NCBI GenBank assembly: GCA_019828545.1
Contig: JACVRA010000052.1
Coordinates: forward strand, 1 to 64,000
Origin: Paracamarosporium sp. OC-R06-R3
Lineage: Eukaryota; Ascomycota; Dothideomycetes; Pleosporales; Didymosphaeriaceae
DNA length: 64,000 nt
Direction: 5' to 3'
Part shown: positions 46,700-57,500 of the stretch, piece by piece
How positions within the stretch are numbered: position 1 is the first letter of the stretch
How the letters are laid out: each line of letters starts with the position of its first letter
Notes under the pieces: generated by a model
The model's input: only the letters and a program-made list of their open reading frames with translations
The model's database searches: none
What the model was told of the DNA's origin: nothing
Position numbers and translations under genes: made by a program

Positions 46700-47396
46700 A
46701 TGGCCACTCCAAATGGCCTTCCCACTGACGTCAAGCCAGCAGACGTCGCACGTATACCGCCAGGCATAACTGACGACAAAAAACGTCGCATTTGGAATCC
46801 TGTGCAGAAAAACTGGGCGCACTTCCAAAAGTATGGAAGAGAGACAAACGGAGAATACACCCTTGGAACGGCGTCGCTTGCACCCGGTGGCGAAAACGGA
46901 GCTCATTGGTATGTTATTTCCTTTGTTTTGGAAGATGGTTAACAGAGTGCATGGACCCAGCTAATTGATGAGTATCGCCAGGCACGGCTCTTACAGCGAA
47001 ACGTTTACCTCCCGCAAAGGTTCAGTCGGCGTGTTTGCGAAGTCACGCGGTAAACTCATACTGGAAGTTGGCGAGAGTGTTACGGTAACCCCAGGACAAG
47101 TGCATTATTTCTTCAACCCGGGTACAGAGGATGTAGAGATTGAGATCAAACTAGAACCTGCAAGGGAAGGTTTTGAGAAAGGGTTATACATTATGTATGG
47201 GTTAGCGCGTGATGGGAAAGGGGGCAATGCCGGTGTAGCGAACAGTCTGATAGATACTGCTATTATATGTAGTATGAGCGATATGTGGCCGGCAGGGTTT
47301 GTGGGTGCTGCTTTGACACCGCTCTTAAAAGCGTTGGCATGGGTGGGAAGGGTCTCGGGTAAGGAAGAGAAACTGTTGAAGCAATACTGGGCTTAG
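46700..47396 (+). CDS. Cupin-fold protein in the PKS cluster
   Basis: Exons 46700-46908 and 46982-47396 encode 207 aa. The 73-bp intron (GTATGT...CCAG) splits the Trp codon in HW|HGSYSE. The cupin barrel is seen as HGSYSETFTSRKGSVGVFA, then GESVTVTPGQVHYFFNPGTEDVEIEIKLEPA. This fits the two cupin motifs loosely, with one clear His (VHYFFNP). The C-terminal third is mostly hydrophobic and could be a membrane-associated or dimerising helix. Cupins in fungal clusters act as cyclases, isomerases or small oxygenases, but many have unknown roles. Its place between ACP-TE and the regulators suggests a pathway function. It is convergent with the regulator at 47635. Confidence 0.8.
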
Positions 47397-47634
47397 AGGA
47401 CAAACCCGAATATTCAATCATAAACAATCTTTAGAAATATCTGGAATCTAAAGGTTTGGAATCTAAAACCAGAGTCGTTCTTCTCCGTCGTTCATGTGAT
47501 ATAGCTGCAATGAGACTGAATACTTTCGTCCTTACAAAATCATCTCTTGAGTTCAAGCCAGCCTTACTCCTTGCTCTTAGAATAGACAATCTGCGGGGTC
47601 GATTGCCCCCATATGAAAATTGCGCAATGTATCA

Positions 47635-49964
47635 CTACCACCAATCCAAAGCACCTAGGGCATCTTTCCCATGGTTGATCATACTGTCGTCCTGAGTAAG
47701 TCCGGCTTGGAAATCTTGTACCCATGCATCTATTTGTTCCCAATTCATTTCTTCGCTGAAGTCCATTGACTGACCGAGAAACGGATCCCCAAGCATTCCT
47801 TCCTGGTCTTGATCCATAGGTTGATTGGTCGACCACGTGTCGATGGGCGACTCATTTGGAGTGGTGGCGCTCGCATTGCTATCAGGAATCGACTCAAGCG
47901 TTGAAGGTGTACTGGTTGTTTCCTTTGGGGACTGATAAATCTGGGCTCTCGAATATCGAGCCTTCGATAGCAGCCTCAATAGCGGTTGCCATAAGCAATT
48001 TCCTTGGTTTCTGAGGGTGACATTCAGTGTACCAAAGGCTACAGGATCGTTGTTCTCCTCCGAGATCCCAAAAAAAGCGTTGATGACCTCCCAGGCTCGG
48101 TCGACAGCAGCACCCTGGGTGTGTTTGCAGAGATTGATCAATAGGTAGGCCAGGGCGTGCCATTGCGTATACTTGCAGCGAAAAAACCATCCGAATTGCC
48201 GATACCTGTCTGGCAACTGACAGGATATCTCAAGTACATCCGCATTGTACAGCATAAGAGGCTCGTTCAATACATCAGTATCAACAGGCTCTTGTGGTTG
48301 AGATGCATCGTGCATGAGCTTCCAGAGTCTCGCCATCACGAGTCGTGTACCGAGAGAGCAAAGACGTGAAATTTCCGAACAGTCCTCAAAGTACTTCAAG
48401 TAAACTTCAGAATACCGCTGTAGCTGCTCCTTGATTATGTTGTCCCTTTCTCCTTTCTCGAGCAGAGGTCCACACTGTGCACGTTTGAACCTTAGATTAG
48501 TATACGCCATCTCTAGTTTGATTAAGGTCAGGGTTGTTTCGGTCTTTTCGTTCTTGGAGGTTAAGTCTCCTATATTAAGGTTTGCCTCAAGGTCAGCATC
48601 ATTGATATGAAGCGGAAGTTGAGTGTCCATGACGAGTGGTACGTGGGGTTCGAGGCCACAGTTTTCTGAGACGCGAACATCAATCTGGCATATTGACCAC
48701 CAGACACGACGTCGCACTTCGGTTTCGATTGCGCTCAAAGGGAACAAAGCGCTATCCGTGTGTAATCCCATAGCTTGAGCTAAACTAACAGCTATGCCAC
48801 AAAGCACCCACGTTGAACGCGAGTTTTCTGAGGCAAACACTAGATAGATTGCCAGGCTTTGAAGTACAACTACTTCTTGGGTTGCCATCCATCCTGCCTG
48901 TGATAACGACTGTTCAAGTGCAATCCGGTACTTGCGCAGAAGTGGTCTCTTCTCTGTGCCATGCAGTACCTGACAATCTTCCGCTGGCGTCGACGCAATG
49001 ACTGCATACCAGATGGCGAATAACAATGCTTCGGCTGAGGAGTCGATATGCAAACCACGGGAAGCATTGACGACGATACGAGTGACATCAGGCTTGTATA
49101 GTAGCTTGAACATCGGATCGACATTCCGAATATAGTAATCCCATAGCTTAGGTATCAGGTCCACCGATGGATAGGAAGAGCGAAGACTCCCTTGGACTTT
49201 AGGGCAGTTAAGAAGAGAACTAGCATCGAGATGCTCGTATCGGTCGATCGGTGTTGGACTTCGTTTGGTGGAAGCTTGTAGTATTTCGACCTCGTCGTTC
49301 GAAAGGATCGTCTCAAAGTACGACACCTACCAAATTAGTATCTCAAAGCAAAGTTGTTCCACAGTTCGTCACTTACCTGGTTGGCTTTATCGCTGTTGAT
49401 GTAGTGAGATTTTCCATTAGAACCAACCGTTAGCCTTCCTCGATCATTCGCGGTAGCGATCCTTCTCGGTTCGTGTAGATTGTTGCGCAAATACCGAGGG
49501 ATTATCGCTTCTTCCTCTTCCTCTTCTTCCTCATTGTCGTAACCCCTCAATGAGTCCTCAACATGACCGGATATCAGATCACTACCTTGGCTATATAGTT
49601 TACGATCACCAGCTTGGGCCGGAGTCCTCTGATCTAAGACTTGTGCTTGCGGTACTGGAAGTAACGGCCTGGGCAAAGCGGTTTCTGAATTTGCTTTCTG
49701 GGTCTTTCTCGGTCGCCTGGCAGAGTACACGCAGTCGACTCCATGTCGCTTGCAGTTGGCGCAGCCTACCAGGATTTTATCACATTTGACTCTCCTTTGG
49801 CGGCAAAGAATACAAGCTGCGCGGTGAGATTTTGTTAGCATCGTGGGATAAGTATGTGTTGCTAGCGACTCTCAAGACATCGAAAGTAGACTCAGAGCTG
49901 TAACAGACATACCATATTGATGCAGAGTCGGTGCAAAAGTAAGATGCTGGGTTATTGTATCCAT
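47635..49964 (-). CDS. Zn2Cys6 transcription factor with fungal-specific regulatory domain
   Basis: Three exons (49964-49913, 49816-49377, 49326-47635) encode 727 aa. The first exon gives MDTITQHLTFAPTLHQY. Its 96-bp intron has GTATGT, a GCTAAC branch site and GCAG, and joins directly to the binuclear cluster (CILCRQRRVKC, then CANCKRHGVDC; spacing C2C6C6C2C6C). An acidic run of Glu lies near residue 112. The C-terminal half is the fungal-specific transcription factor domain (LWDYYIRNVDPMFKLLYKPDV, AEALLFAIWYAVIAS, RRRVWWSICQID). It is expected in the nucleus as a cluster activator. An alternative start at 49841 would skip the first exon but leaves no recognisable leader. Confidence 0.9.
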
Positions 49965-50591
49965 AGCGTGATCCACGCTTCTCAGCTGAGTCGCCGCATA
50001 CATGCACGCGAAGCTGATCACGGATGCTTTAGTGAGGCAAGAGTCAAAGCTTTATTTTGCAGCTGACGAAGGGGCGTTTCCGAGCTTTGTACTGTATCGG
50101 AAGAAGGCTTGCGCTCCTCTGGTTTAGGCGAAAGGTAGGCGACAGTGTCCCTGCGTTATGTTGAAGGTGGATCCGGCTTCGAGTGGGTCCTTGGGTTTCC
50201 CGGGCAGTGGAGTTAAAAGTTGCGGCATTATTCCGGAGGAGCCCGCGGTTAGCGGCGATCTTTGGGGCTGAGTAAGCTAGTTCTAACGTTACACAAGACA
50301 TGATCTGGCGATCAACGACTGTTCTTCCGGCCAGGTGATATATGGGATCAATGCCTTAGCATGCATCTTTCAAGGGATAGCGAGTCGTTGCTGGCCCAGC
50401 ATCCCGGCGAGCCGCATCACGTGATCTGGGACCCAAGGCTCTAGCCTATACAAGTCACTTATTCACTGGGAATCAGTTATTCCAGACAATTTGATTTATA
50501 AAGGATACCCGTGATGGGTAAGGCTTTCTAATATCTAGGTCTTTCAGTCTATAAAGGTCTATTCGTCGATTCTTGGAGTGTTTTGGACTCG
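49965..50591. other. Intergenic between the two regulator genes
   Basis: It includes the promoter of the upstream regulator and a TCACGTGA palindrome near 50,417. No gene is supported. Confidence 0.5.
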
Positions 50592-51957
50592 TCATTGTCC
50601 GTTTTTGAAAGACTCTAACGCTTGTAGCTCGATCGCAAGCGCATGTGCAACCTGCTGAGTATGAACCAAGCTGCTAGAAGCCTGATAATCCTCAACGCTA
50701 GCGAGCCGGTTCGAAGTCCTCAACAATAACTCTTTTTTCCGCTTATGTTGCATCACTTGCAGTGAGTGCAGCGCTTGTTTGATCTTATGTACCGTATTCT
50801 GAAAAAGCACCTGATAGACAAGCAGCCGTTCATCTTCTTCGACTTCCATTGTTCCGAGAACCAGGCGGCTTCGTTCTCTGTTCGATAGTAGATCGAAGTT
50901 CGTTAGCCCTGAGATGTCTGGCTCAGGTTGTCCTGGCCCGTACCGCGGTGCAAGTCGCTGCATATAGCGAACGACCGAACGGATACTCATGAATGCAAGG
51001 AGCATCGACTCTTGATCATCCTTGAATGCGCAAATGAAACAATTAATCAATGATTGCCACGCTACCATGCCCTGCTTGGCTAGTAGTAACGCCTTATCGA
51101 GAGAAAGGACTGCGTCGTCTGTTTCTCCACATGCGTTCATTTCAGCTATCAAAGGGCTTCCGAGAAGCTCTGCATTTTGCTGTAAACAGGTACACGAGAC
51201 CGAGAACATTGTGTTTTCAGATGGGTCGGTAGGCTGTGGGGGTGGTTGATTGAGCACGTCATGGTTTGTTGTCTAGTCAAATCGTCAATCCAAGCCTTTA
51301 TGATCAATTCTAGGACGTGCATACCTCTGATGAGCCGATTGACGATGCTTCTTCCCAAGGTAATGACAGTGTTGTGTTAGAATCTTCTAGTGCCGCCAAT
51401 TCTGATGGCAGCAATTCGAGTGAGTTCGCTTCAGAGTGACCCAAAGATAGCGAAGGCGTACTTCCCGAGTCGGGTGGCGTTCGATCCAATGGAGTCGATA
51501 TATTAAATTCGGCACAGGGTGGGATTTCGGGCATCTCTCCTCCTTGAATTCCAGCATCTAACAGAGTACACCATAGGCTGTCCTCTGGAGTGGCTAAACC
51601 AGATCTGACGATGTCTGTGGCCGCAGTATTTATACCTTCGATCATTTTTGTGTGAATTGCTTCACTTGGACGGTGGCTGTCCTTATTCTTTCGACGAACC
51701 GGAGCACGCTTTGCTGGATCTCGTTCGCCTGGTTTGGTAGCATAATCTCCGTCAGGGGTGCATTGTCCGGAGCCAGTGTTGGCTCTTTGCCGGTTCGTGG
51801 TTTTATTCTTGGTGCCTCGCGGGCGCCCAAGGACATTGGAGATGCTGTAGAAGCACAAGTTTTTGGAGAGCACACACCCCCTACAAGGCATGTCTCCAGT
51901 ACAACGTACCTTTGCATCGTGACATCGATCACATGCAGAACGGAACTTGGTCGTCAT
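50592..51957 (-). CDS. AflR-like Zn2Cys6 transcription factor
   Basis: Two exons, 51957-51325 and 51272-50592, encode 437 aa. The 52-bp intron (GTATGC...CTAG) is phase 0. The N-terminus carries the zinc cluster CDRCHDAKVRC, then CRGCVLSKNLC, followed by the basic linker LGRPRGTKNKTT, typical of AflR-type regulators. The middle is Ser/Pro-rich and acidic. The C-terminal part (CLQQNAELLG, LLLAKQGMVAWQSLINC, LVYQVLFQNTVHKIKQALHSLQ) resembles the AflR C-terminal regulatory domain. AflR-family proteins activate polyketide clusters by binding TCG-containing palindromes. It is the second regulator next to the PKS pair, and the two are not closely related. It is predicted nuclear. Confidence 0.88.
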
Positions 51958-54574
51958 TGTTGAAATTGGCGCCTATGTCGTAAACAGAAAAAAATATGAA
52001 GGAATCGTAAGCAGATACGACAGAGTCCATAGCTTGAGCACGTATATATTGGAACTCCGATTTATTTTGCGCCTCTGTTAAGATTCCCTTGCTAAGTATG
52101 TCCCCTGTGGATGTCCGGGATACAGCTCCGGCTCCTCCAGATGCACTAATGCATGTCTCACGGACTTTATCAAGATGTGCCACGAGCTGCCTACCGTCAT
52201 TTTTACCTACTTCAGTACAGATTTTCTACGACGAGCCGCAGGTGAACCAATCTTTTTTTCGCATTCAGGGTATGGTCATTGTCTAGACCCCTTGGCCCTT
52301 GAAACTGTCGAAACGGTGCACTCGTGCGAAAACCGGAACAGTATCAAGTTGAACTATCGAATCAATGCGAAGTGCTGCAAGGCTAGCGAGCAGTGAATAA
52401 AAACTGATAAGATCGTCTTCAACGGTTCCCATTTGTAGTGAACTCATGTTGTGTACATGACAGGAATAATTACGAGGTCAGGTACTGGCGAGCCGCCCAC
52501 TTCCAAACAAAACTCTTGTTGCTACTGTCTGTCTTGTGCTTTTGGGTCCAGACATCTCACGTGGCAACTTAGTTGGCAGCTCGAAGCTTCGAATATCCCG
52601 GGCCTTCCGGCATATGCTAGTATATCAGCCAGTTGTAACCGAATCATAACGTGAGGGACTGAAAATGGTACGCTACTTCGAAGGACTGAGAAGCATTCGC
52701 CAAGTAGCCAAGAGAGCCTAAGGTTCGGACCGCTGAACGCCCTTGCCGAGTGGCGCTCTTTGGTTACAAGCCAAGCTGCCGGTATGGTCTTAACGGGCAA
52801 TAGCCGGGTTACAATGGCGGAGGTTGTTGTTACGAGCCTCTGCAGATGCATCATCCTCCTGCATCTTCCGAGCGAATGTGAAAGCCCATAATCCCAAGTT
52901 GTCCGGCGCCCTGCAGCCACAGTCGTCAAGTGCGGCGCGTCTGTATGTGTTTGGCATCATCTTATTCACTCGCTGCGTCGAGCGATTATCTCGGGCAGTT
53001 GCCTTAAATCTATATACTTGTGTTGCACGTGCTGTAGAACCCATGCTGGCCTCACGTAAACCTGTACACGTACACTGCACACGTACGAAAAAGCCTCCCT
53101 TGGCATAAACCTTGTTTTCGGCGATTTGCGTTATGATCTACGGAGATCGCTAATTTGCTCACGGAATGCTCGCCTTATCGGCTATGGGCTTGAGTTGGGG
53201 CAAATTGTAGATGCACTCTCTCGTAGAAAGTTCGGGATTGTAACGCGATTCCTTTGCAAGGGGAAGTTTGCCTAGCAAAAGATCACTTAGAGGCTTAGCG
53301 ACCCTAGATGCGCTATACGCCCAAGCGTGTTGGGAGAGCGTATTCCCCTTCTGAAACCAGTTTATCCGCACGCACAATAGTGGCAGAGGCTCGTGTAAGC
53401 TGCAGATCCCTACACAACAGATCCGTCCGGCTCGTACACTTCAGTGCGGCCGTAAGCCGCTAAGCCGATTGGCCCATCGACGGAGACTTCATGCTGTGTG
53501 GGCAGATGCTCGAATATTAAACATACGAGCAAACTCGTACCAAAGATAAGGACACGCAAATGTAGAAGGTATTGCATCTCCGCCTCAAAATTACGTATGA
53601 CCCTTCGAGCCTCGCAAAATCCGTGCCTCACTTGGTGAAGTGTAAGACGAACCCCAGTTCTCGGGTGTAGTCTACCCTTGCTTACTGGCCGTTTTAATAC
53701 TACCATGCATAATCGGATCATTTAAGCTTGTGGCCCCAACCATCCATGGTACGCCTTGGGCTGATACCAGCCAATAAAGGTGCATCGCCGTTATACACCG
53801 CCTTTAGGTGGTTTTTGTGGGCAAGTATTCAAAAGCATTGCCTTATTCGCGTCATGCTTCCGTAGGCGGCGGAGTGGTATGCGCTTGAGTCATTTTTACG
53901 CAGTTGCTTCCCCGAAGCTAGCATTTGCAATCACACTCACAAATGCACGATGCATAGCTGATGTAAGAACCCAAGTTCGGACCCCCCCGATTGATCCAGA
54001 CGTGCGCAATCTACGCAATCTGTGCAACCCAAAAGCTTGGTGAACGAGATATATATGCATCTCATGATTCCTTGTACGAAACGGGTCCGGAATTCTTTCT
54101 ATCCGAATTACCGAGTAGAAAAAACTACAGAGATATTAACGTTTCAGATACTGTTTGCATCAAGGTTATCATAAGCAATCCTCAAATTGGTCTCGGTCAT
54201 AATTGGCCTACATGGGCTAAACAAGTGATTTACCCTGAGGCTAATTCACCACTCACATGCTAGACAGATAGGATATCACAAGATCTTATCACCAACATGA
54301 TGAACAGTGTGTCCGCCATGGTAGCATTTATCATACATAGAAGAGATCTACTGTATCATTCAAGAAAAACGGATTACAGGGACAATCTAGTGACTCATCG
54401 TAATGAGTTCTTCTTCAAAAGGAAACGTGTCTTCAATTTTAGAAAGAAAGGAACACTAAAGAAGAAAGATCCAAACGCATAGTATTCTAATACAGGAGGT
54501 CATTTGTGGTTTACCTGGCATCATATGATCAAATTCGCTAGCTCTTCCACCCAAAGTTTTCCAAGTTGTTTGGC
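51958..54574. other. 2.6-kb gene-free interval inside the PKS cluster
   Basis: No frame longer than about 135 codons and no family motif was found on either strand. The right half (about 53950-54570) is visibly AT-rich. It separates the regulators from the NR-PKS terminator and could be decayed sequence, but I see no identifiable relic. Confidence 0.5.
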
Positions 54575-57500
54575 CTATAGTGTGTAAGCATCAGCTTCAT
54601 CATAGACATGGTGGACAAAACTCACAGCAGGATGCTTGAATATATCGTAAGGCTCCGCGTCAATGGTACGCACTTCCACCGAGCTTCCAACAAGCTTTTC
54701 CCAGCTTCTTGGCCCGCTGTCTATTCCATGCATCCACCGCCCAAGCTCAGACTGCTTTGTGCTCACTACTCTGTTTTTAGACGACACAAATACAGTCTTC
54801 TTGAGCTGAGAGCTTGACGAAAGCGGCACCGGAAAATACGCTGTCATTGCCCCAACGGTATTGATGAAATGCTCTTTTTGAGCCTTTGTCAAACGACCAG
54901 TCGAAGGGGCAATTCCTGCTTCGACAAGTTGCTGCAATGTAGGAGCCACGGGTGCGTCTAGCGTCTGAGGTACAGACATCTCAACGATGAACAAACAGTC
55001 AATCTGTTCCCCAGTTTCGAGTAGAGTACGCGCAACCTCATAAGCATAGATTGCACCAAGTGAGAAGCCGCCAATGAGGTAGGGGCCCTTGGGTTGAACA
55101 GCCTTAATCGCAGCCAGGAAGGAAGTACACACGTTTTCTATACTGCATGTGTACTCTGCTGGGGACTTCAAAAAGGGTGATTCAAGACCATATACTGCAA
55201 TATTGTCGCCCAGCGGGGGAAGTTGAATATACCGACTGGGCGATCCACTTCCATCAGGGAAAAGGAACAAATTGCGCGTCGTTGGAGATGCGGAGCCATG
55301 GAGAAGAACAGATCTGCTTGGTTTACACAATTCTTTGGAGATGGTGTGTGTGACGGATGCATCGGGGTGGTGCGATTTATGTTCAGAGAGTGATGGTTTT
55401 GCCAATTCCTCTGTAGTTTGTGTGGTATTCGCAGGTCCTGGTGCCACTATTGGTTTCGGTGCTGGCTCAATTTCCGGCAGCCTATCTGCAGGAGTGTGAT
55501 CCTCAGCACCTATCCTTGCCAGATTGTGCAGAGTCTTAGCCGGTGAACCTCCGGGAAGGGCCTCTTTGGCTTCAGCAACAGTTGAATGATCCAAGAAAAA
55601 TGTAGCTGGAAGTTCAATTCCCGTGTCTCGCTGGAACGTTGCAATGATAGTAATCGCCATAAGCGAATCCATCCCAATATCAGCGAATGAAGTGCTTGGC
55701 TCGAGATCATTCTCACTACAGCCGCTCTCAGATGCAATGACGGCCAGCAGAGTGTGCAACAGATCAGTATCAAGTCCTTCACTTATAGAAGATGCCGGTG
55801 TAACAACGCCGCTGGGTTCTTCGCGGTCGCTGTTTCCGGACTCGGTAACTTGTGTGGCCGGAGTGGAAGTTCCAGTGTTGGATGAAGCAATCTTCAGGAT
55901 TGATGCGACATTCTTAGGCCAAGCCACACTCTTCTCAAGAGACGTGGGTAGGGAGGATGTCGAGTTGGCACGACCACCCAAAACTGATGTGAGCACGATC
56001 TTCTTCATTTTTTGGAAGCGAATACCCGTGGTAACTTGCACGAGCTTATTTTTTGAGTTGTAGACGTAAGCTGAGCCCGAAAGCATGTTGGGGGTTTCTG
56101 TCTCGTGTATGGTTGCATACGTAGTGTACGTCTCTTCGGCCTTGAGTTCCTCTAGCAATCGCCAGCTTTCGAAGCCAGTGGAGAGGCAAGCGATATCCTC
56201 AGGATACTTTAGGCCACTATTGACGAGGAAACCTACGAGGTGAATGGCGGCATCGATCCAGAAAGGATTATATAAAAAGTTTCCTGTGCCGGTAGTGCTT
56301 GGTAGTTTGATGACTCCTACGGCGTCCCGACATTGGTTGTCGACCCATACTTCCTCCATACCTTGATAGTTCTTGCTGTATGAAACTAAACTGTCAAAAA
56401 GCTTGTATACGACAGGCTTTAATAATCGATGAGCTTTGCCAATGCCCGACATGTCCCTTAGTGCTTCCATTCGCGCATCGACAAGGAAGGCAGTCTGAGT
56501 CTGCTGAGCAAACCAAGCACTGTTATCTTCGAAGCTCACTCGCAGAGTGCCATGCTCTATGTTTGTCTTGCCTTTCGTAGAGGAGAACGTGACTTCGGCT
56601 GTCTCACGTTCTGAGGAGTATTCAACCTTAGTCTTAATGATCTGTTCGAGGTCCAGCGTAGAGACAGCCAATGCATGAGTCATGTCGATGTCATAGATGT
56701 TCATCTTGAGTATCTTTGACGGTGGTTTGACCTTGGAACGTGCGTAATGAACTGCGGACTTCGCCATGTCGCAGAAAACGCTGAGTGAGCAGAGTGTAAC
56801 CCCATTGACAACGTGTCCCCGAATAGCTTCGTAAAGACTTGGCTCCGAAGTATGAGAAGTAAATGTCAAGCGTACAGTATTACCTTCTACACGCTCTTCT
56901 TCGACGCACTGCAGGCTCGTAGTGCTAAACGATGGAGGAGCCGAAGGTCTAGAAGCAACTTGATCTATCTCTGAACGTGAAACCATACCGAGGTTAGTAC
57001 GCTCGACAAAAGGTGTCCAGTAGTCCTTTGCGTCGAAAGCATAAGTCGGCAGAGGAAGAAGTTGTACGGAATTCTGGAATTCTTTGTAGTACTGCGGCCA
57101 GTCAATAGGAACTCCATTCCGGTACAGTGACGCAAGAGTAGAGGTGACAGTGTTCCAATTCTCTTCAGAGCTTTTGACAATGGCCAGCAAGCGACTGGCA
57201 GGAACGTCGAGGGACCTGCGCACCAGTCCGATGCATACGGGCTCAGGACCAATCTCAAGCCACACTGAATGTGGTAGGGAAACACCACCTAATTGGCAAG
57301 CTTGAAGCGCTCCCGTAAAGTTAACGTGTTCACGGGCTTGTCGAACTAGGTACGACGAAGAGAATACGCCCAGCTCGCCAGACTTAACGAGTTGGCCCAA
57401 GAGTGTCGAGGCGACCGGAGTTGTTGGAGCGGCGAAAACAATTGAATCAGCAATCTTCTTGAATTCCGGAAGAATCGGGTCAATGTGATGCGAGTGAAAC

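Noticed and set aside
49817..49841. ATG at 49841 as start of the 727-aa regulator
   Set aside because: It lies inside an intron with strong GTATGT, GCTAAC and GCAG signals; splicing gives an in-frame upstream exon.
54297..54482. Lys/Arg-rich 61-codon frame
   Set aside because: It lies in AT-rich sequence, with no homology that I recognise and no neighbouring exon.
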